Source of the DNA: Fimenecus sp963590415
GTDB lineage: Bacteria; Bacillota; Clostridia; Oscillospirales; Acutalibacteraceae
Assembly (NCBI GenBank): GCA_963590415.1
Contig: CAVAPB010000007.1
Coordinates: 22,225 to 86,224, forward strand
Direction of reading: 5' to 3'
Length of the DNA stretch: 64,000 bases
Below are positions 1 to 8,774 of the stretch, in pieces. The notes beneath the pieces were generated by a model, which saw only the letters and a list, made by a program, of their open reading frames with translations, was not told the DNA's origin and did no database searches. The position numbers and the translations under genes are program-made. Every line of letters starts with the position of its first letter. Positions within the stretch are counted from its first letter, which is position 1.

Positions 1-1802
1 TAAACGCTTGCAAAAAACGCTCTGTCCGGAGTCAAAAGCCTTACTTCCTTTTCCGAAAGCTCCGCCTCGCATCTGAATTTTTCGTAAACCCTGCGTGAGG
101 CATTGTAAATGTCAAAATCCGAGTCCGCAAACGCTATATCCACTATCTGCACTGCGGGCTTTACTTCGCCTCTGAACTCATTTCTCTCAACCCTGAACGC
201 TATATTTACAATATCTCCCGTATCATACTGAAAGTCCTTTACCGTCTGCGAAAACATTATCGCACCGATTTCCCTTGCGTCCTTTTCAAAGGTAAGCCTC
301 AGATGCTTACCCTCTCCCACCGGACGAACTGACTTCAAAACCGCATTTTTCATAGCAAAGCACGGCTGAGGATTATTCGCTCCGAACGGCTCAAACATCG
401 AAAGCACATCCAAAAGCTCATTTGAGATATATGACGGTTTTATCGTGAGGTCAATTCCGAGCTCGGGATAAGGCATTGATACGCCTCGGGCGTATTCACA
501 AAGTCTTAGACGAAATTCATCTATATCCCTTGCGTTTATTCCAAAGCCTGCAGCAAGAGTATGTCCTCCGAAGTGTGTAAGCATACCGCCTACCGAAGAA
601 AGTGCGTCATAAATGGAAAAGCCCTCTATACTTCTGCAAGAGCCCTTTCCCGTTTCTCCGTCTGTTGAAATGACAATTGCGGGCTTGCCGTATCTTGAGA
701 CAAGCCTTGAAGCGACTATCCCGATTACGCCCTGGTGCCAATTCTCGCCCGACACGACGATTATCGGGGCATATTTTATACGGTCATCCGATTCGATAAG
801 CTCAATAGCCTGCATTGCCGTCTCGGTCTCCACCGTCTGGCGTTCCCTGTTTGCGGTATCTATCTCCTGTGCCACAGCCTGAGCCTTTTCCGCCGAGTCG
901 CACAAAAGCAGCTCCACCGCCGTTTTGGCCGATTTCATTCTGCCTGCGGCATTTATCCTCGGCGCTATGCCGAAGGCTATCGAGGTTGCGCTGATCGCCC
1001 TTTTGTCCGTTCCCGAAATAGCTTTAAGCGCCTCTATACCGTATCTGTGCGAGTGCTTTAACTGCTCAACGCCTTTTTTTACAATTATTCTGTTCTCGTC
1101 AACTACCGGCACAACATCGGCAAGTGTGCCGATTGCGGCAAGATCCGCATATTTTTCGCAGATTGTATCACTGTCGCCCTCAAGAGCGCAGACAAGCTTG
1201 AACACAACGCCCACGCCCGCATATTCACGGAATTCACACTCACTGTCCGCACGGTGCGGATTTACGACCGCAACTGCGTCGGGAAGCGCCTCGCTCACCT
1301 TATGATGGTCGGTTATGACAACATCCATACCGAGCTCGTTTGCGAGCCTTGTTTCCTCAACTGCGGAGATACCGTTATCGACGGTAATAATAAGCTTTGT
1401 ACCGTTTTCCGAAAATTTTCTTACCGCCTCGCAGGAAATTCCGTAGCCCTCTGACATTCTGTCGGGGATATAATAACCGATGTCCGCTCCCTGTTCACGA
1501 AGGTACAGGTACAAAAGCGTGGTCGAGGTAACGCCGTCTGCGTCATAGTCGCCGAAAATCATAATTTTCTCGCCCGAATCAATCGCCCTGCCTATTCTTT
1601 CAACAGCTCTGTCCATATCCTCAATTTCAAACGGGTCTCTGAAAAGGCTGTCGGCAAAGAGGAAATTTTCAATTTCCCCGGAATCCGTCATGCCCCTTGA
1701 AGCAAGAAGCAACGCCGCCAACGGGTCAAGGCTGAATTCCTCCGAAACAGCCGCCGCAGCGTCCTTGTCGGTCTGTGAAGTTTTCCACCGATATTTTGAC
1801 AA
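1..1802 (-). CDS. recJ: Single-stranded-DNA-specific exonuclease RecJ (3' end beyond window)
   Basis: 5'-to-3' single-strand DNA exonuclease of recombinational and base-excision repair, cytoplasmic. About 600 residues are visible and the frame is still open at the left edge, so the C-terminus is missing. The start is a TTG at 1802 with GGAGG nine bases upstream; no in-frame ATG lies above it. Seen in the translation: motif I FGDYDADGV near residue 85, then ITVDNG and the DHH motif ITDHHK, all Mn-binding signatures of the DHH phosphoesterase family. The upstream promoter diverges from the neighbouring capD-like gene. The family assignment is firm because motif order and spacing match RecJ. Confidence 0.95.
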   Translation of the reverse strand, partial: MSKYRWKTSQTDKDAAAAVSEEFSLDPLAALLLASRGMTDSGEIENFLFADSLFRDPFEIEDMDRAVERIGRAIDSGEKIMIFGDYDADGVTSTTLLYLYLREQGADIGYYIPDRMSEGYGISCEAVRKFSENGTKLIITVDNGISAVEETRLANELGMDVVITDHHKVSEALPDAVAVVNPHRADSECEFREYAGVGVVFKLVCALEGDSDTICEKYADLAAIGTLADVVPVVDENRIIVKKGVEQLKHSHRYGIEALKAISGTDKRAISATSIAFGIAPRINAAGRMKSAKTAVELLLCDSAEKAQAVAQEIDTANRERQTVETETAMQAIELIESDDRIKYAPIIVVSGENWHQGVIGIVASRLVSRYGKPAIVISTDGETGKGSCRSIEGFSIYDALSSVGGMLTHFGGHTLAAGFGINARDIDEFRLRLCEYARGVSMPYPELGIDLTIKPSYISNELLDVLSMFEPFGANNPQPCFAMKNAVLKSVRPVGEGKHLRLTFEKDAREIGAIMFSQTVKDFQYDTGDIVNIAFRVERNEFRGEVKPAVQIVDIAFADSDFDIYNASRRVYEKFRCEAELSEKEVRLLTPDRAFFASV

Positions 1803-1842
1803 CTTTTTGCGCCTCCGAGAATTATAATCTTCTAACCTTTTT

Positions 1843-1871
1843 ATTTTATCATTTTAATTGTATTGTTTCAA
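1843..1871 (-). promoter_or_regulatory. Promoter of recJ
   Basis: On the minus strand TTGAAA (1866-1871), 17 bases, then TAAAAT (1843-1848), placing the transcript start about 35 bases before the TTG start codon. Confidence 0.6.
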
Positions 1872-1895
1872 TATGATTTTATATTATTTTATGAA

Positions 1896-1924
1896 TTGAC
1901 ACAAATGTTATTTGATAGTAAAAT
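1896..1924 (+). promoter_or_regulatory. Promoter of the capD-like gene
   Basis: TTGACA (1896-1901), 17-base spacer, TAAAAT (1919-1924). The predicted transcript start near 1931 is downstream of the first possible start codon (TTG 1912), so it supports the later start at 1969. Confidence 0.7.
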
Positions 1925-1968
1925 ATTTTATATATGCGCTTACTCTTTACAGTTTAGGGGGAACTTTT

Positions 1969-3882
1969 TTGAAAACGGATAAACCGAAAAAAATCGTAAA
2001 AAAAAGGCTCGGTAAGAAAAATTCCGTATTTCTTCTTGCGGACATTTTTATAGTAAATCTTATTTACTTTGCGACAACAATTGTCTATTGGATTTTCATT
2101 CCCGATTCGTCGCTGTTTAAGCAGCTTGCGCTGAGAATACCTTATGTAACGCTTGTTTATATTCTCTCATATATGCTGTTCAAAATTTACAATATGGCGT
2201 GGAAATATGCTGGGCTTGCCGAAATATTCAAATACTTTGTCTCGACCGCTGTCGGAACCTGCGGAGTATGGGTGTGCGACTATGTGCTTATGAAAGCAAA
2301 CAGACAGCTCGTTGCCGACGGAACCGTCACAAGACTTTACTTCAATGTGCTGCCGAGAACGGTATACATTGAAAGTATGCTCATGATAATGGTGCTCTGC
2401 CTTGCGATAAGGCTCGCCTCACGCTCGTATCTTATGCTCAAGCACGAACAAAACAGGAAGCAGCACCTGTCAGAGCTTAAACAGATACTCATAATCGGCG
2501 CAGGCGAAGCAGGCACAAGTCTTGTAAGGGATTTCCAAAAAAATTCATACAAGTTCGGCAACCCCGTCGCCCTTGTTGACGACGACAAATCAAAGCTCGG
2601 ACTTTTGGTAAACGGCACTCCCGTTGTCGGAACCTGCGACGATATAGAAAAGGTATGCACCAACTATTCGATTGACGAGATAATATTCTGTATTCCGTCC
2701 ATAGCCGACGGCAGGAAGCGTGAAATACTCGACTACGCAATAAAAACGGGTCTTTCCGTTAAGATAGCGCCCGACATTGCCGACCTTGAAAACTCCGAGG
2801 TCTCCTACAAGGAAATGCGTTCGGTTGATATTCTCGACCTGCTCTCGCGTCCCGAAGTAAAGCTCAATCCCGATGTCTGCAAATATGTAACTGACAGGAC
2901 GGTTCTCGTAACGGGCGGCGGCGGAAGCATCGGCTCGGAGCTTTGCAGGCAGATAGCGCGCTACAATCCCGAAAAAATCGTAATTTTCGACATCTATGAA
3001 AACAACGCATACGCGCTAAAAAATTCGCTTGACCTTCACTATTTCGGCAATCCGAAAATTGAGATACGCATAGGCTCCGTAAGAGAATATGCCCGTCTTA
3101 AAGAGGTGTTTGAGGAGTTCCGTCCGTCTTCGGTTTTCCATGCGGCTGCCCACAAGCATGTTCCGCTTATGGAGGACAGTCCTTATGAGGCGATAAAGAA
3201 TAATGTTCTCGGAACTTACAACACCGCAAAATGCGCCGACGAATACGGCGTTGACAATTTTGTGCTCCTTTCAACCGACAAGGCGGTAAACCCGACGAAT
3301 GTTATGGGGGCAACAAAGAGATGCTGCGAGCTTGTAATCCAATACTTCTCAAAGGTTTCAAAGCATACAAAGTTTGCCGCAGTGCGCTTCGGCAATGTTC
3401 TCGGCTCAAACGGAAGCGTTATTCCGCTTTTCAAAGAACAGCTTAAAAATGGCGGCCCGCTTACTGTTACTCACCCTGATATAACAAGATACTTTATGAC
3501 CATTCCCGAGGCGGCACAGCTTGTTGTTCAGGCGGGCGGACTTGCAAAGGGCGGCGAAATTTTCGTACTTGATATGGGTGAGCCCGTAAAAATAGTTTCA
3601 CTTGCGGAAAAGCTTATCAAGCTTTCGGGCTTTGAACCGTATGTTGATATAGACATTCAGTTCACCGGTCTGCGCCCGGGGGAAAAGCTCTATGAGGAGC
3701 TTATTTTGCCGAGTGAAAAGGACGGTATGAGCAAAACGGAAAACAACAAGATTTTCATTGCCGCTCCAACCGATTTTGACGACAACATGCTTATTGAACA
3801 CATAAACGCAATTCCTGATATGAACCCGTCCGATTCAAGAAAATTCCTGAAAGAGCTTGTTCCGAATTTCAAAGAAAGCTGA
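1969..3882 (+). CDS. Polysaccharide biosynthesis nucleoside-diphosphate-sugar dehydratase (CapD/FlaA1/WbpM type)
   Basis: Membrane-anchored sugar-nucleotide 4,6-dehydratase (typically UDP-GlcNAc) acting in surface polysaccharide or glycan synthesis. From TTG 1969 the product is 637 residues, usual for the long membrane-bound class. Four hydrophobic helices lie in the first 150 residues, then a first nucleotide-binding fold (IIGAGEAGTS) and a second, catalytic one (LVTGGGGSIGSEL) with the STDKAVNPTNVMGATK segment. An in-frame TTG at 1912 would give 656 residues, but 1912 sits inside the promoter spacer while AGGGGGA at 1956-1962 precedes TTG 1969 by six bases. The gene stands alone on plus, facing the rhamnose operon. 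Substrate is inferred from family. Confidence 0.88.
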   Translation: MKTDKPKKIVKKRLGKKNSVFLLADIFIVNLIYFATTIVYWIFIPDSSLFKQLALRIPYVTLVYILSYMLFKIYNMAWKYAGLAEIFKYFVSTAVGTCGVWVCDYVLMKANRQLVADGTVTRLYFNVLPRTVYIESMLMIMVLCLAIRLASRSYLMLKHEQNRKQHLSELKQILIIGAGEAGTSLVRDFQKNSYKFGNPVALVDDDKSKLGLLVNGTPVVGTCDDIEKVCTNYSIDEIIFCIPSIADGRKREILDYAIKTGLSVKIAPDIADLENSEVSYKEMRSVDILDLLSRPEVKLNPDVCKYVTDRTVLVTGGGGSIGSELCRQIARYNPEKIVIFDIYENNAYALKNSLDLHYFGNPKIEIRIGSVREYARLKEVFEEFRPSSVFHAAAHKHVPLMEDSPYEAIKNNVLGTYNTAKCADEYGVDNFVLLSTDKAVNPTNVMGATKRCCELVIQYFSKVSKHTKFAAVRFGNVLGSNGSVIPLFKEQLKNGGPLTVTHPDITRYFMTIPEAAQLVVQAGGLAKGGEIFVLDMGEPVKIVSLAEKLIKLSGFEPYVDIDIQFTGLRPGEKLYEELILPSEKDGMSKTENNKIFIAAPTDFDDNMLIEHINAIPDMNPSDSRKFLKELVPNFKES

Positions 3883-3920
3883 CGAATTCAGTACACAGCC
3901 TGTCTGTATAACAATGCGTT

Positions 3921-3965
3921 AAACCCCTCAGATATGCTTCTGCATCACCTGAGGGGTTTGTTTTT
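3921..3965 (+). terminator. Intrinsic terminator after the capD-like gene
   Basis: Eleven-base stem (3921-3931 with 3949-3959, CCCCTCAG/CTGAGGGG core) followed by TTTGTTTTT. The loop contains ATATGC...GCAT, resembling the upper stem of the hairpin in the MITE copies. It lies between convergent transcripts; only the plus direction has a T-run. Confidence 0.85.
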
Positions 3966-3966
3966 G

Positions 3967-4728
3967 CTATTTTTTATTTCGTTTTCTGAAATATTTGAGC
4001 ATTGAAGATATGTGAATTTTCATAAGCTTCAGGCTTTTAGAGCTTCCGCCCTCCCAATTATGCACCGCGGAAGCGTTCGGATAAAAAACGACCTTTCCGT
4101 AAGCGGAAATTCGCTCGGTCAAATCCACATCCTCAAGATACATAAAAAACCGCTCGTCAAATCCGCCGACCTTTTTGAAAAGCTCCGTCCGCATTACCAT
4201 AAAGCAGCCCGTGCAGAACTCAATCTGCATGGGAACGCCCATATCGGCATCCTTCATTGTATATTCGTCTCTTATAGGCTGAAACTTCTTAATATACCTT
4301 GAAAGTCTGCCGAGCACCATATATTTCAAGGTCGGTATGCGTTTGGGCAAATACTGCTGTGTGCCGTCGGGATTGAGGATTTTCGGCGTTACCAACGCAA
4401 CATCCTCATTTGCTTTAAGATACGAAACCAACTCGCCCAACACATCGCTTTTAAGCTCAATATCGGGGTTCAGTACGGCGTGAAAGGTTGAATTTACGCC
4501 GAGCATTTTGTTGTGCGCATGACCGAACCCCCTGTTTTCGCCGACTTCAATTATTTTGACCGTCGGAAAATTCTCCCTTATATATTCAACCGTTCCGTCC
4601 TGTGATGCGTTGTCGATAACGGTTATTTCATATTCAACGGGTTTTGTATATTCGATAATGCTTTTCAAAAGTCTGCCGACTTCCGATTTATTGTTATACG
4701 TTACAACGGAAACCGAAAGCTCCGCCAT
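3967..4728 (-). CDS. GT2 family glycosyltransferase (rhamnosyltransferase-like)
   Basis: Transfers a sugar from a nucleotide donor to a growing surface polysaccharide at the cytoplasmic face. 253 residues. The N-terminal GT-A fold begins SVSVVTYNN, followed by VIDNASQDGT, an NPD metal-site motif near residue 88 (LNPDIEL) and MYLEDVDLTER near residue 200, the arrangement seen in WbbL-like rhamnosyltransferases. AAGGAGG precedes the ATG. Last gene of the LCP-rfb operon and 12 bases after the preceding glycosyltransferase gene, so L-rhamnose is a plausible donor. Acceptor and linkage cannot be read from sequence. Confidence 0.85.
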   Translation of the reverse strand: MAELSVSVVTYNNKSEVGRLLKSIIEYTKPVEYEITVIDNASQDGTVEYIRENFPTVKIIEVGENRGFGHAHNKMLGVNSTFHAVLNPDIELKSDVLGELVSYLKANEDVALVTPKILNPDGTQQYLPKRIPTLKYMVLGRLSRYIKKFQPIRDEYTMKDADMGVPMQIEFCTGCFMVMRTELFKKVGGFDERFFMYLEDVDLTERISAYGKVVFYPNASAVHNWEGGSSKSLKLMKIHISSMLKYFRKRNKK

Positions 4729-4740
4729 CGCCGCACCTCC

Positions 4741-5517
4741 TTATTTCGAGCGCAAGCGCCCGATAAAATTGATATTTATAAATCTTTTTGCAATTACAAG
4801 CGCACCGACAATTCGGTTTTTTAGTCCGCCCGCCTGCCTGCAAAACAGAGAATAGTCCTTTTTGAAAATTGAAAATCTGCGCCTTGCCGCCCGAATATCG
4901 CCGAAATCATTTGCAGAAAAGCTCTGCTTGAGTTTGACAGAGCGTGCCGCCGTGATTTTCCGGTTTTGTTTTTTCATATCCGACAAAAATTTGTGGTCGA
5001 TAAAATCGAGAAAATAATTTTCGTCGTATCTGTAATTTTTGAACACTTTAAGGTCTACAGCCATACCGCTGTTTATACCGGAAATGTTTTCCGCGGTCAA
5101 TTCGTCAAGGTTTGAAACAGCTGAAGCTACAACACCGTTAATTTTGCACGGAGACATATACCCTCTCTCGTCAAAAACGGTCGGGAGAAGAATATCGGCG
5201 TCCGTTTTTTCGATTTCCTTTTCCATAAGCGAAAAATAATCGGCGGGAACTGCCGTGTCGTCGTCAAACAGACAGACATAGCCGTTTTTTTTCGCAAGAG
5301 CGTCAAGCGCACGGTTGTAAGCCTTGGAAAGTCCGACATTTCCGCCCATGGAGAGAATATGCACATTTTCGCTCTCAAAGGCGGCGTTCCCCATATCCTT
5401 TGTGCTGTTGTCGCAGACGAAAATTTCAACCCCTGTATCTTTAAGGGTCGAAAACGAAACGCTGTCTTGTAAGCTTCTGTTGTAAATTACCGTTACGGCA
5501 AAAAATCCGATACTCAT
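4741..5517 (-). CDS. GT2 family glycosyltransferase
   Basis: 258 residues, predicted cytoplasmic or membrane-associated glycosyltransferase of the rhamnose operon. The ATG at 5517 (MSIGFFAVTVIYN) was chosen over an upstream in-frame codon at 5559 because it begins two bases after the stop of the preceding gene and because the fold begins there. Seen: FVCDNSTKD, GGNVGLSKAYNRAL and a DDD metal-site motif in CLFDDDTAV near residue 80. The C-terminal half is divergent and basic, as in membrane-associated members. Donor and acceptor unknown; order in the operon suggests a step between the two flanking glycosyltransferases. Confidence 0.8.
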   Translation of the reverse strand: MSIGFFAVTVIYNRSLQDSVSFSTLKDTGVEIFVCDNSTKDMGNAAFESENVHILSMGGNVGLSKAYNRALDALAKKNGYVCLFDDDTAVPADYFSLMEKEIEKTDADILLPTVFDERGYMSPCKINGVVASAVSNLDELTAENISGINSGMAVDLKVFKNYRYDENYFLDFIDHKFLSDMKKQNRKITAARSVKLKQSFSANDFGDIRAARRRFSIFKKDYSLFCRQAGGLKNRIVGALVIAKRFININFIGRLRSK

Positions 5518-5519
5518 AA

Positions 5520-6215
5520 TTATCTCTTTAAGAGGGCAGAGACCATCTGCACCCTCCATTTAATCATATTGAAAACACCCGAGTGCCTGTCATCCGAAAC
5601 ATTGTTTCCGTGCCGTCTGTAAAGGATAAGCGGCTCGTTTATCAGCTTGACTTTCCCGTGCCGTTCGCACATAAGACCTATCCACTGATCGTGCATCGAT
5701 ATATTTTCCGGTATCGGCAAAAGGTACTCGCAGCACTGCCTGCGAAAAGCCATACAGCAACCCATATAGGTATTTTTTATAAGATTTTTGACAATTCCCG
5801 TACCCGTTTTTCTGTGCTCAAAAAACGATTTTTCAACCGTATTCAGGTCTCTGTCGACAACTCTTGCGTCGTGCAGCACAAGCACCGTTTTCGGGTCGGC
5901 AAATTCTTTTTTTACCCTCTCAACCTTGTTGCCAAGCCAAACATCATCTTGATCGCAAAGGAAAACAATATCGTTTTTACAGTTCCTTATTGCGTTCTCA
6001 AAATTCTTTATAACTCCCCTGCCGGATCCGTCAAGAAGCCTTACTCTCGAATCTTTTTCCGCAATAAAGCAAATCATTTCCCTTGTGCCGTCCGTCGAGG
6101 GGTCAAGGGAAATGACAATTTCATCTTCGGCGGACAGTTGCGGTAATATTGAATTTATTTGTTCTTTGATAAATTCTTCGCCGTTATATGCGGCAAGTGC
6201 AACTGATACCGTCAT
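5520..6215 (-). CDS. GT2 family glycosyltransferase
   Basis: 231 residues. The compact GT-A domain begins VSVALAAYNGEEFI, with SLDPSTDGT near residue 38 and the strong LCDQDDVWLGNK motif near residue 88, typical of the O-antigen rhamnosyl/galactosyl transferases that carry CDQDDVW. Begins two bases after rfbC stops and ends two bases before the next transferase, so translation is very probably coupled. First transferase after the dTDP-rhamnose genes; may add the first operon-specific sugar. Specificity is inference. Confidence 0.83.
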   Translation of the reverse strand: MTVSVALAAYNGEEFIKEQINSILPQLSAEDEIVISLDPSTDGTREMICFIAEKDSRVRLLDGSGRGVIKNFENAIRNCKNDIVFLCDQDDVWLGNKVERVKKEFADPKTVLVLHDARVVDRDLNTVEKSFFEHRKTGTGIVKNLIKNTYMGCCMAFRRQCCEYLLPIPENISMHDQWIGLMCERHGKVKLINEPLILYRRHGNNVSDDRHSGVFNMIKWRVQMVSALLKR

Positions 6216-6217
6216 AA

Positions 6218-6781
6218 TTAAAACACATTCTTTTCGGAAAAATCTTTGAATGACTGATGAACCTTGTCCTTTTCGGAAAGGAGAATTTCCATATCATCCG
6301 TAATGGGCCATTCAATGCCGATGTCGGGGTCGTTCCACATAAGACCCGCCTCGTGAGAGGGGTCGTAATATCTTGTGCATTTGTAAACGAACTCCGCCTC
6401 GTCCGAAAGAACAAGGAAGCCGTGAGCAAAGCCCTCGGGGATATAGAACTGCTTTTTGTTCTCAGCAGATAAGGTTACGCCGAACCATTTACCGAAGGTC
6501 TCGCTGTCGCGTCTTAAATCAACCGCAACATCAAAGACCTCGCCGCTTACAACTCTGACAAGCTTGCCCTGCGAGTTCTGCGTCTGGAAATGAAGGCCTC
6601 TCAGCACGCCCTTCTTGGACTTCGACTGATTATCCTGAACGAAAACCATATCAAGTCCCGCTTCCTTAAAAGCCTCATAATGATAGGTCTCCATAAAATA
6701 TCCTCTGTTATCGCCGAAAACCGTAGGCTCGATAACATAAACATCCTTTATCGGAGTTTTGATAAAATTAAATTTTCCCAT
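6218..6781 (-). CDS. rfbC: dTDP-4-dehydrorhamnose 3,5-epimerase
   Basis: Third step of dTDP-L-rhamnose synthesis: double epimerisation of dTDP-4-keto-6-deoxyglucose. 187 residues, standard length for the cupin-fold RmlC family. Seen: VFGDNRGYFMETY, LRGLHFQ with the catalytic His near residue 60, and YKCTRYYDPSHEAG near residue 135. The ATG shares one base with the rfbB stop. Full set rfbA-D-B-C present in the operon. Confidence 0.95.
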   Translation of the reverse strand: MGKFNFIKTPIKDVYVIEPTVFGDNRGYFMETYHYEAFKEAGLDMVFVQDNQSKSKKGVLRGLHFQTQNSQGKLVRVVSGEVFDVAVDLRRDSETFGKWFGVTLSAENKKQFYIPEGFAHGFLVLSDEAEFVYKCTRYYDPSHEAGLMWNDPDIGIEWPITDDMEILLSEKDKVHQSFKDFSEKNVF

Positions 6782-7839
6782 TATTTATCACCGTACATCT
6801 TTTTATAATAATCCTGATAAGCGCCGCTTGTTACATTCTTAACCCAATCCATATTGTCGAGATACCATTTAAGAGTCTTTTTGATGCCTACCTCAAACGT
6901 TGTTTCGGGGTACCAGCCGAGAGCGTCCTTAATCTTGGTCGGGTCAATGCCGTAACGACGGTCGTGTCCCTTACGGTCGGTAACATACTTAATCATATGC
7001 TCGCCCACCTCCGAGTCAACATTTTCCTTGATATATTCGATAATTGTCTTAACGATAAAGATGTTGGGTCTCTCGTTATGTCCGCCGACATTGTAAACCT
7101 CGCCGTCAACGCCGTTTCTGATTACCATATCTATAGCCTTGCAGTGGTCCTCAACATAGAGCCAGTCACGAACCTGCATACCGTCGCCGTAAACGGGAAG
7201 GTCCTTATGAGCAAGCGTGTTGTTCATAATAAGCGGTATAAGCTTCTCGGGAAACTGATAAGGTCCGTAATTGTTCGAGCAACGGGTAATGTTGATCGGG
7301 AACTTGTATGTGTCATGGAAAGCCTTTACGAACAAATCCGCCGAAGCCTTGCTTGAAGAATAGGGGCTGTGGGGGTCAAGCGGAGTTGTCTCCATAAAGT
7401 AGCCCTCTGCGCCGAGTGTGCCGTAAACCTCGTCTGTTGAAACCTGAAGATACTTAACGCCGTCCTTATACTCGTCGTCGCCCGTCTGCCATGCAACCTT
7501 AGCGCACTGAAGCATATTAACCGTACCGAGAACATTTGTCTCAACAAAGATTTCGGGGTTTGTGATGCTCCTGTCAACATGGCTTTCAGCCGCAAAGTTT
7601 ACGACATAGTCAATGTCGTTCTCTTTGAAAATCTTTGAAATAGCTTCTCTGTCGCAGATATCAGCCTGAACGAAAAAGTAGTTGGGATTGTTCTCAACGC
7701 TCTTGAGGTTCTCAAGGTTGCCTGCATATGTAAGCTTATCAACATTGATGATTTTAACATCATCGTACTTGTTGAGCATATAGATTACAAAGTTTGAGCC
7801 GATAAATCCGGCACCGCCGGTTACAAGATAAGTTTTCAT
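6781..7839 (-). CDS. rfbB: dTDP-glucose 4,6-dehydratase
   Basis: Second step of dTDP-L-rhamnose synthesis, NAD-dependent. 352 residues from ATG 7839, which overlaps the rfbD stop as ATGA; a longer reading frame exists upstream but would run deep into rfbD and lacks homology. Seen: VTGGAGFIGSNF at the start, STDEVYG with catalytic Asp-Glu near residue 130, and the YSSSKAS tyrosine-lysine pair. Extended SDR family. Slightly long for the family but without obvious insertion. Confidence 0.96.
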   Translation of the reverse strand: MKTYLVTGGAGFIGSNFVIYMLNKYDDVKIINVDKLTYAGNLENLKSVENNPNYFFVQADICDREAISKIFKENDIDYVVNFAAESHVDRSITNPEIFVETNVLGTVNMLQCAKVAWQTGDDEYKDGVKYLQVSTDEVYGTLGAEGYFMETTPLDPHSPYSSSKASADLFVKAFHDTYKFPINITRCSNNYGPYQFPEKLIPLIMNNTLAHKDLPVYGDGMQVRDWLYVEDHCKAIDMVIRNGVDGEVYNVGGHNERPNIFIVKTIIEYIKENVDSEVGEHMIKYVTDRKGHDRRYGIDPTKIKDALGWYPETTFEVGIKKTLKWYLDNMDWVKNVTSGAYQDYYKKMYGDK

Positions 7840-8744
7840 GAATTTTTCTCCGTTTCGTCTAATTTTATAATATATTCCCGAAGTGCCGTATCCCAGTCGC
7901 GCATTTCGTTGCCGACGGTACATTCAAGCATAAGATTTCTCAATGATGAATAAGCGGGTCTCGGAGCAGCAGAGGGATATTTTGCCGAGTATTCCTCGGA
8001 GGTGCATTTTGCGACCGTTCCCTTACAGCCGGAAAGCTCCATAATTCTCGCTGCGAAATCAGCCCAGCTGCATTCACCCTCGCCCGTGCAATGGTAAATT
8101 CCGTATTCCTCGGTAAGAGCGAGCTTGAGAATGTGATACGCAAGGTCGTTCGCGTTTGTGGGGTTGCCCCTCTGGTCATCGACAACCGTCGTGACATCGT
8201 TCATATTTCCGAGGCGTCTCATGGTCTTGACAAAGTTCTTGCCGATAAGACCGTAAAGCCAAGCCGTTCTGAGAATAAAGTATCTTGAGCACTGTTCGCT
8301 GACATATTTTTCGCCGAGGAGCTTGCTCTTGCCGTAAACGGTGTTGGGACCCGTCTCGTCCCACTCGCATCTCGGAGTGTTGCCGTCTCCCCTGAAAACA
8401 TAGTCGGTTGAAACATGGACGAATTTTGCACCGTATCTGTCGCTTGCGACGGCAAGGTTTCTCGGACCTATTGCGTTGACCTTCATAGCCGCTTCAAAGT
8501 TTGTCTCGCAGCCGTCAACATTGGTCATTGCCGCGCAGTTGATGATAACATCGGGCTTTTTGCTCTTGACAAAGGCGTCAACAGCCGCCGCATCGGTAAT
8601 ATCAAGGTCCTCAACATCGACTGCGACAACCTCGCAGCCCTTGTATGCGTCGCTTATTTTGCCGATGCCCGCTTCGCCCGTTTCAAGCATATGAGACAAC
8701 TCATTGCCCAACTGACCGTGCGAACCCGTAATCAGTATTTTCAT
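7836..8744 (-). CDS. rfbD: dTDP-4-dehydrorhamnose reductase
   Basis: Last step of dTDP-L-rhamnose synthesis, NADPH-dependent reduction of the 4-keto group. 302 residues, usual length. Seen: ILITGSHGQLGNEL, VSTDYVFRGD and the YGKSKLLGE catalytic Tyr/Lys near residue 140. GGGAGGA precedes the ATG. Overlaps rfbB by four bases (ATGA). Confidence 0.95.
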   Translation of the reverse strand: MKILITGSHGQLGNELSHMLETGEAGIGKISDAYKGCEVVAVDVEDLDITDAAAVDAFVKSKKPDVIINCAAMTNVDGCETNFEAAMKVNAIGPRNLAVASDRYGAKFVHVSTDYVFRGDGNTPRCEWDETGPNTVYGKSKLLGEKYVSEQCSRYFILRTAWLYGLIGKNFVKTMRRLGNMNDVTTVVDDQRGNPTNANDLAYHILKLALTEEYGIYHCTGEGECSWADFAARIMELSGCKGTVAKCTSEEYSAKYPSAAPRPAYSSLRNLMLECTVGNEMRDWDTALREYIIKLDETEKNS

Positions 8745-8774
8745 ATTTAATATTCCTCCCGAAAAAGACCTTAA

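Noticed and set aside
5583..6146. 187-codon plus-strand frame
   Set aside because: Antisense of a clear GT2 gene; composition of a shadow frame.
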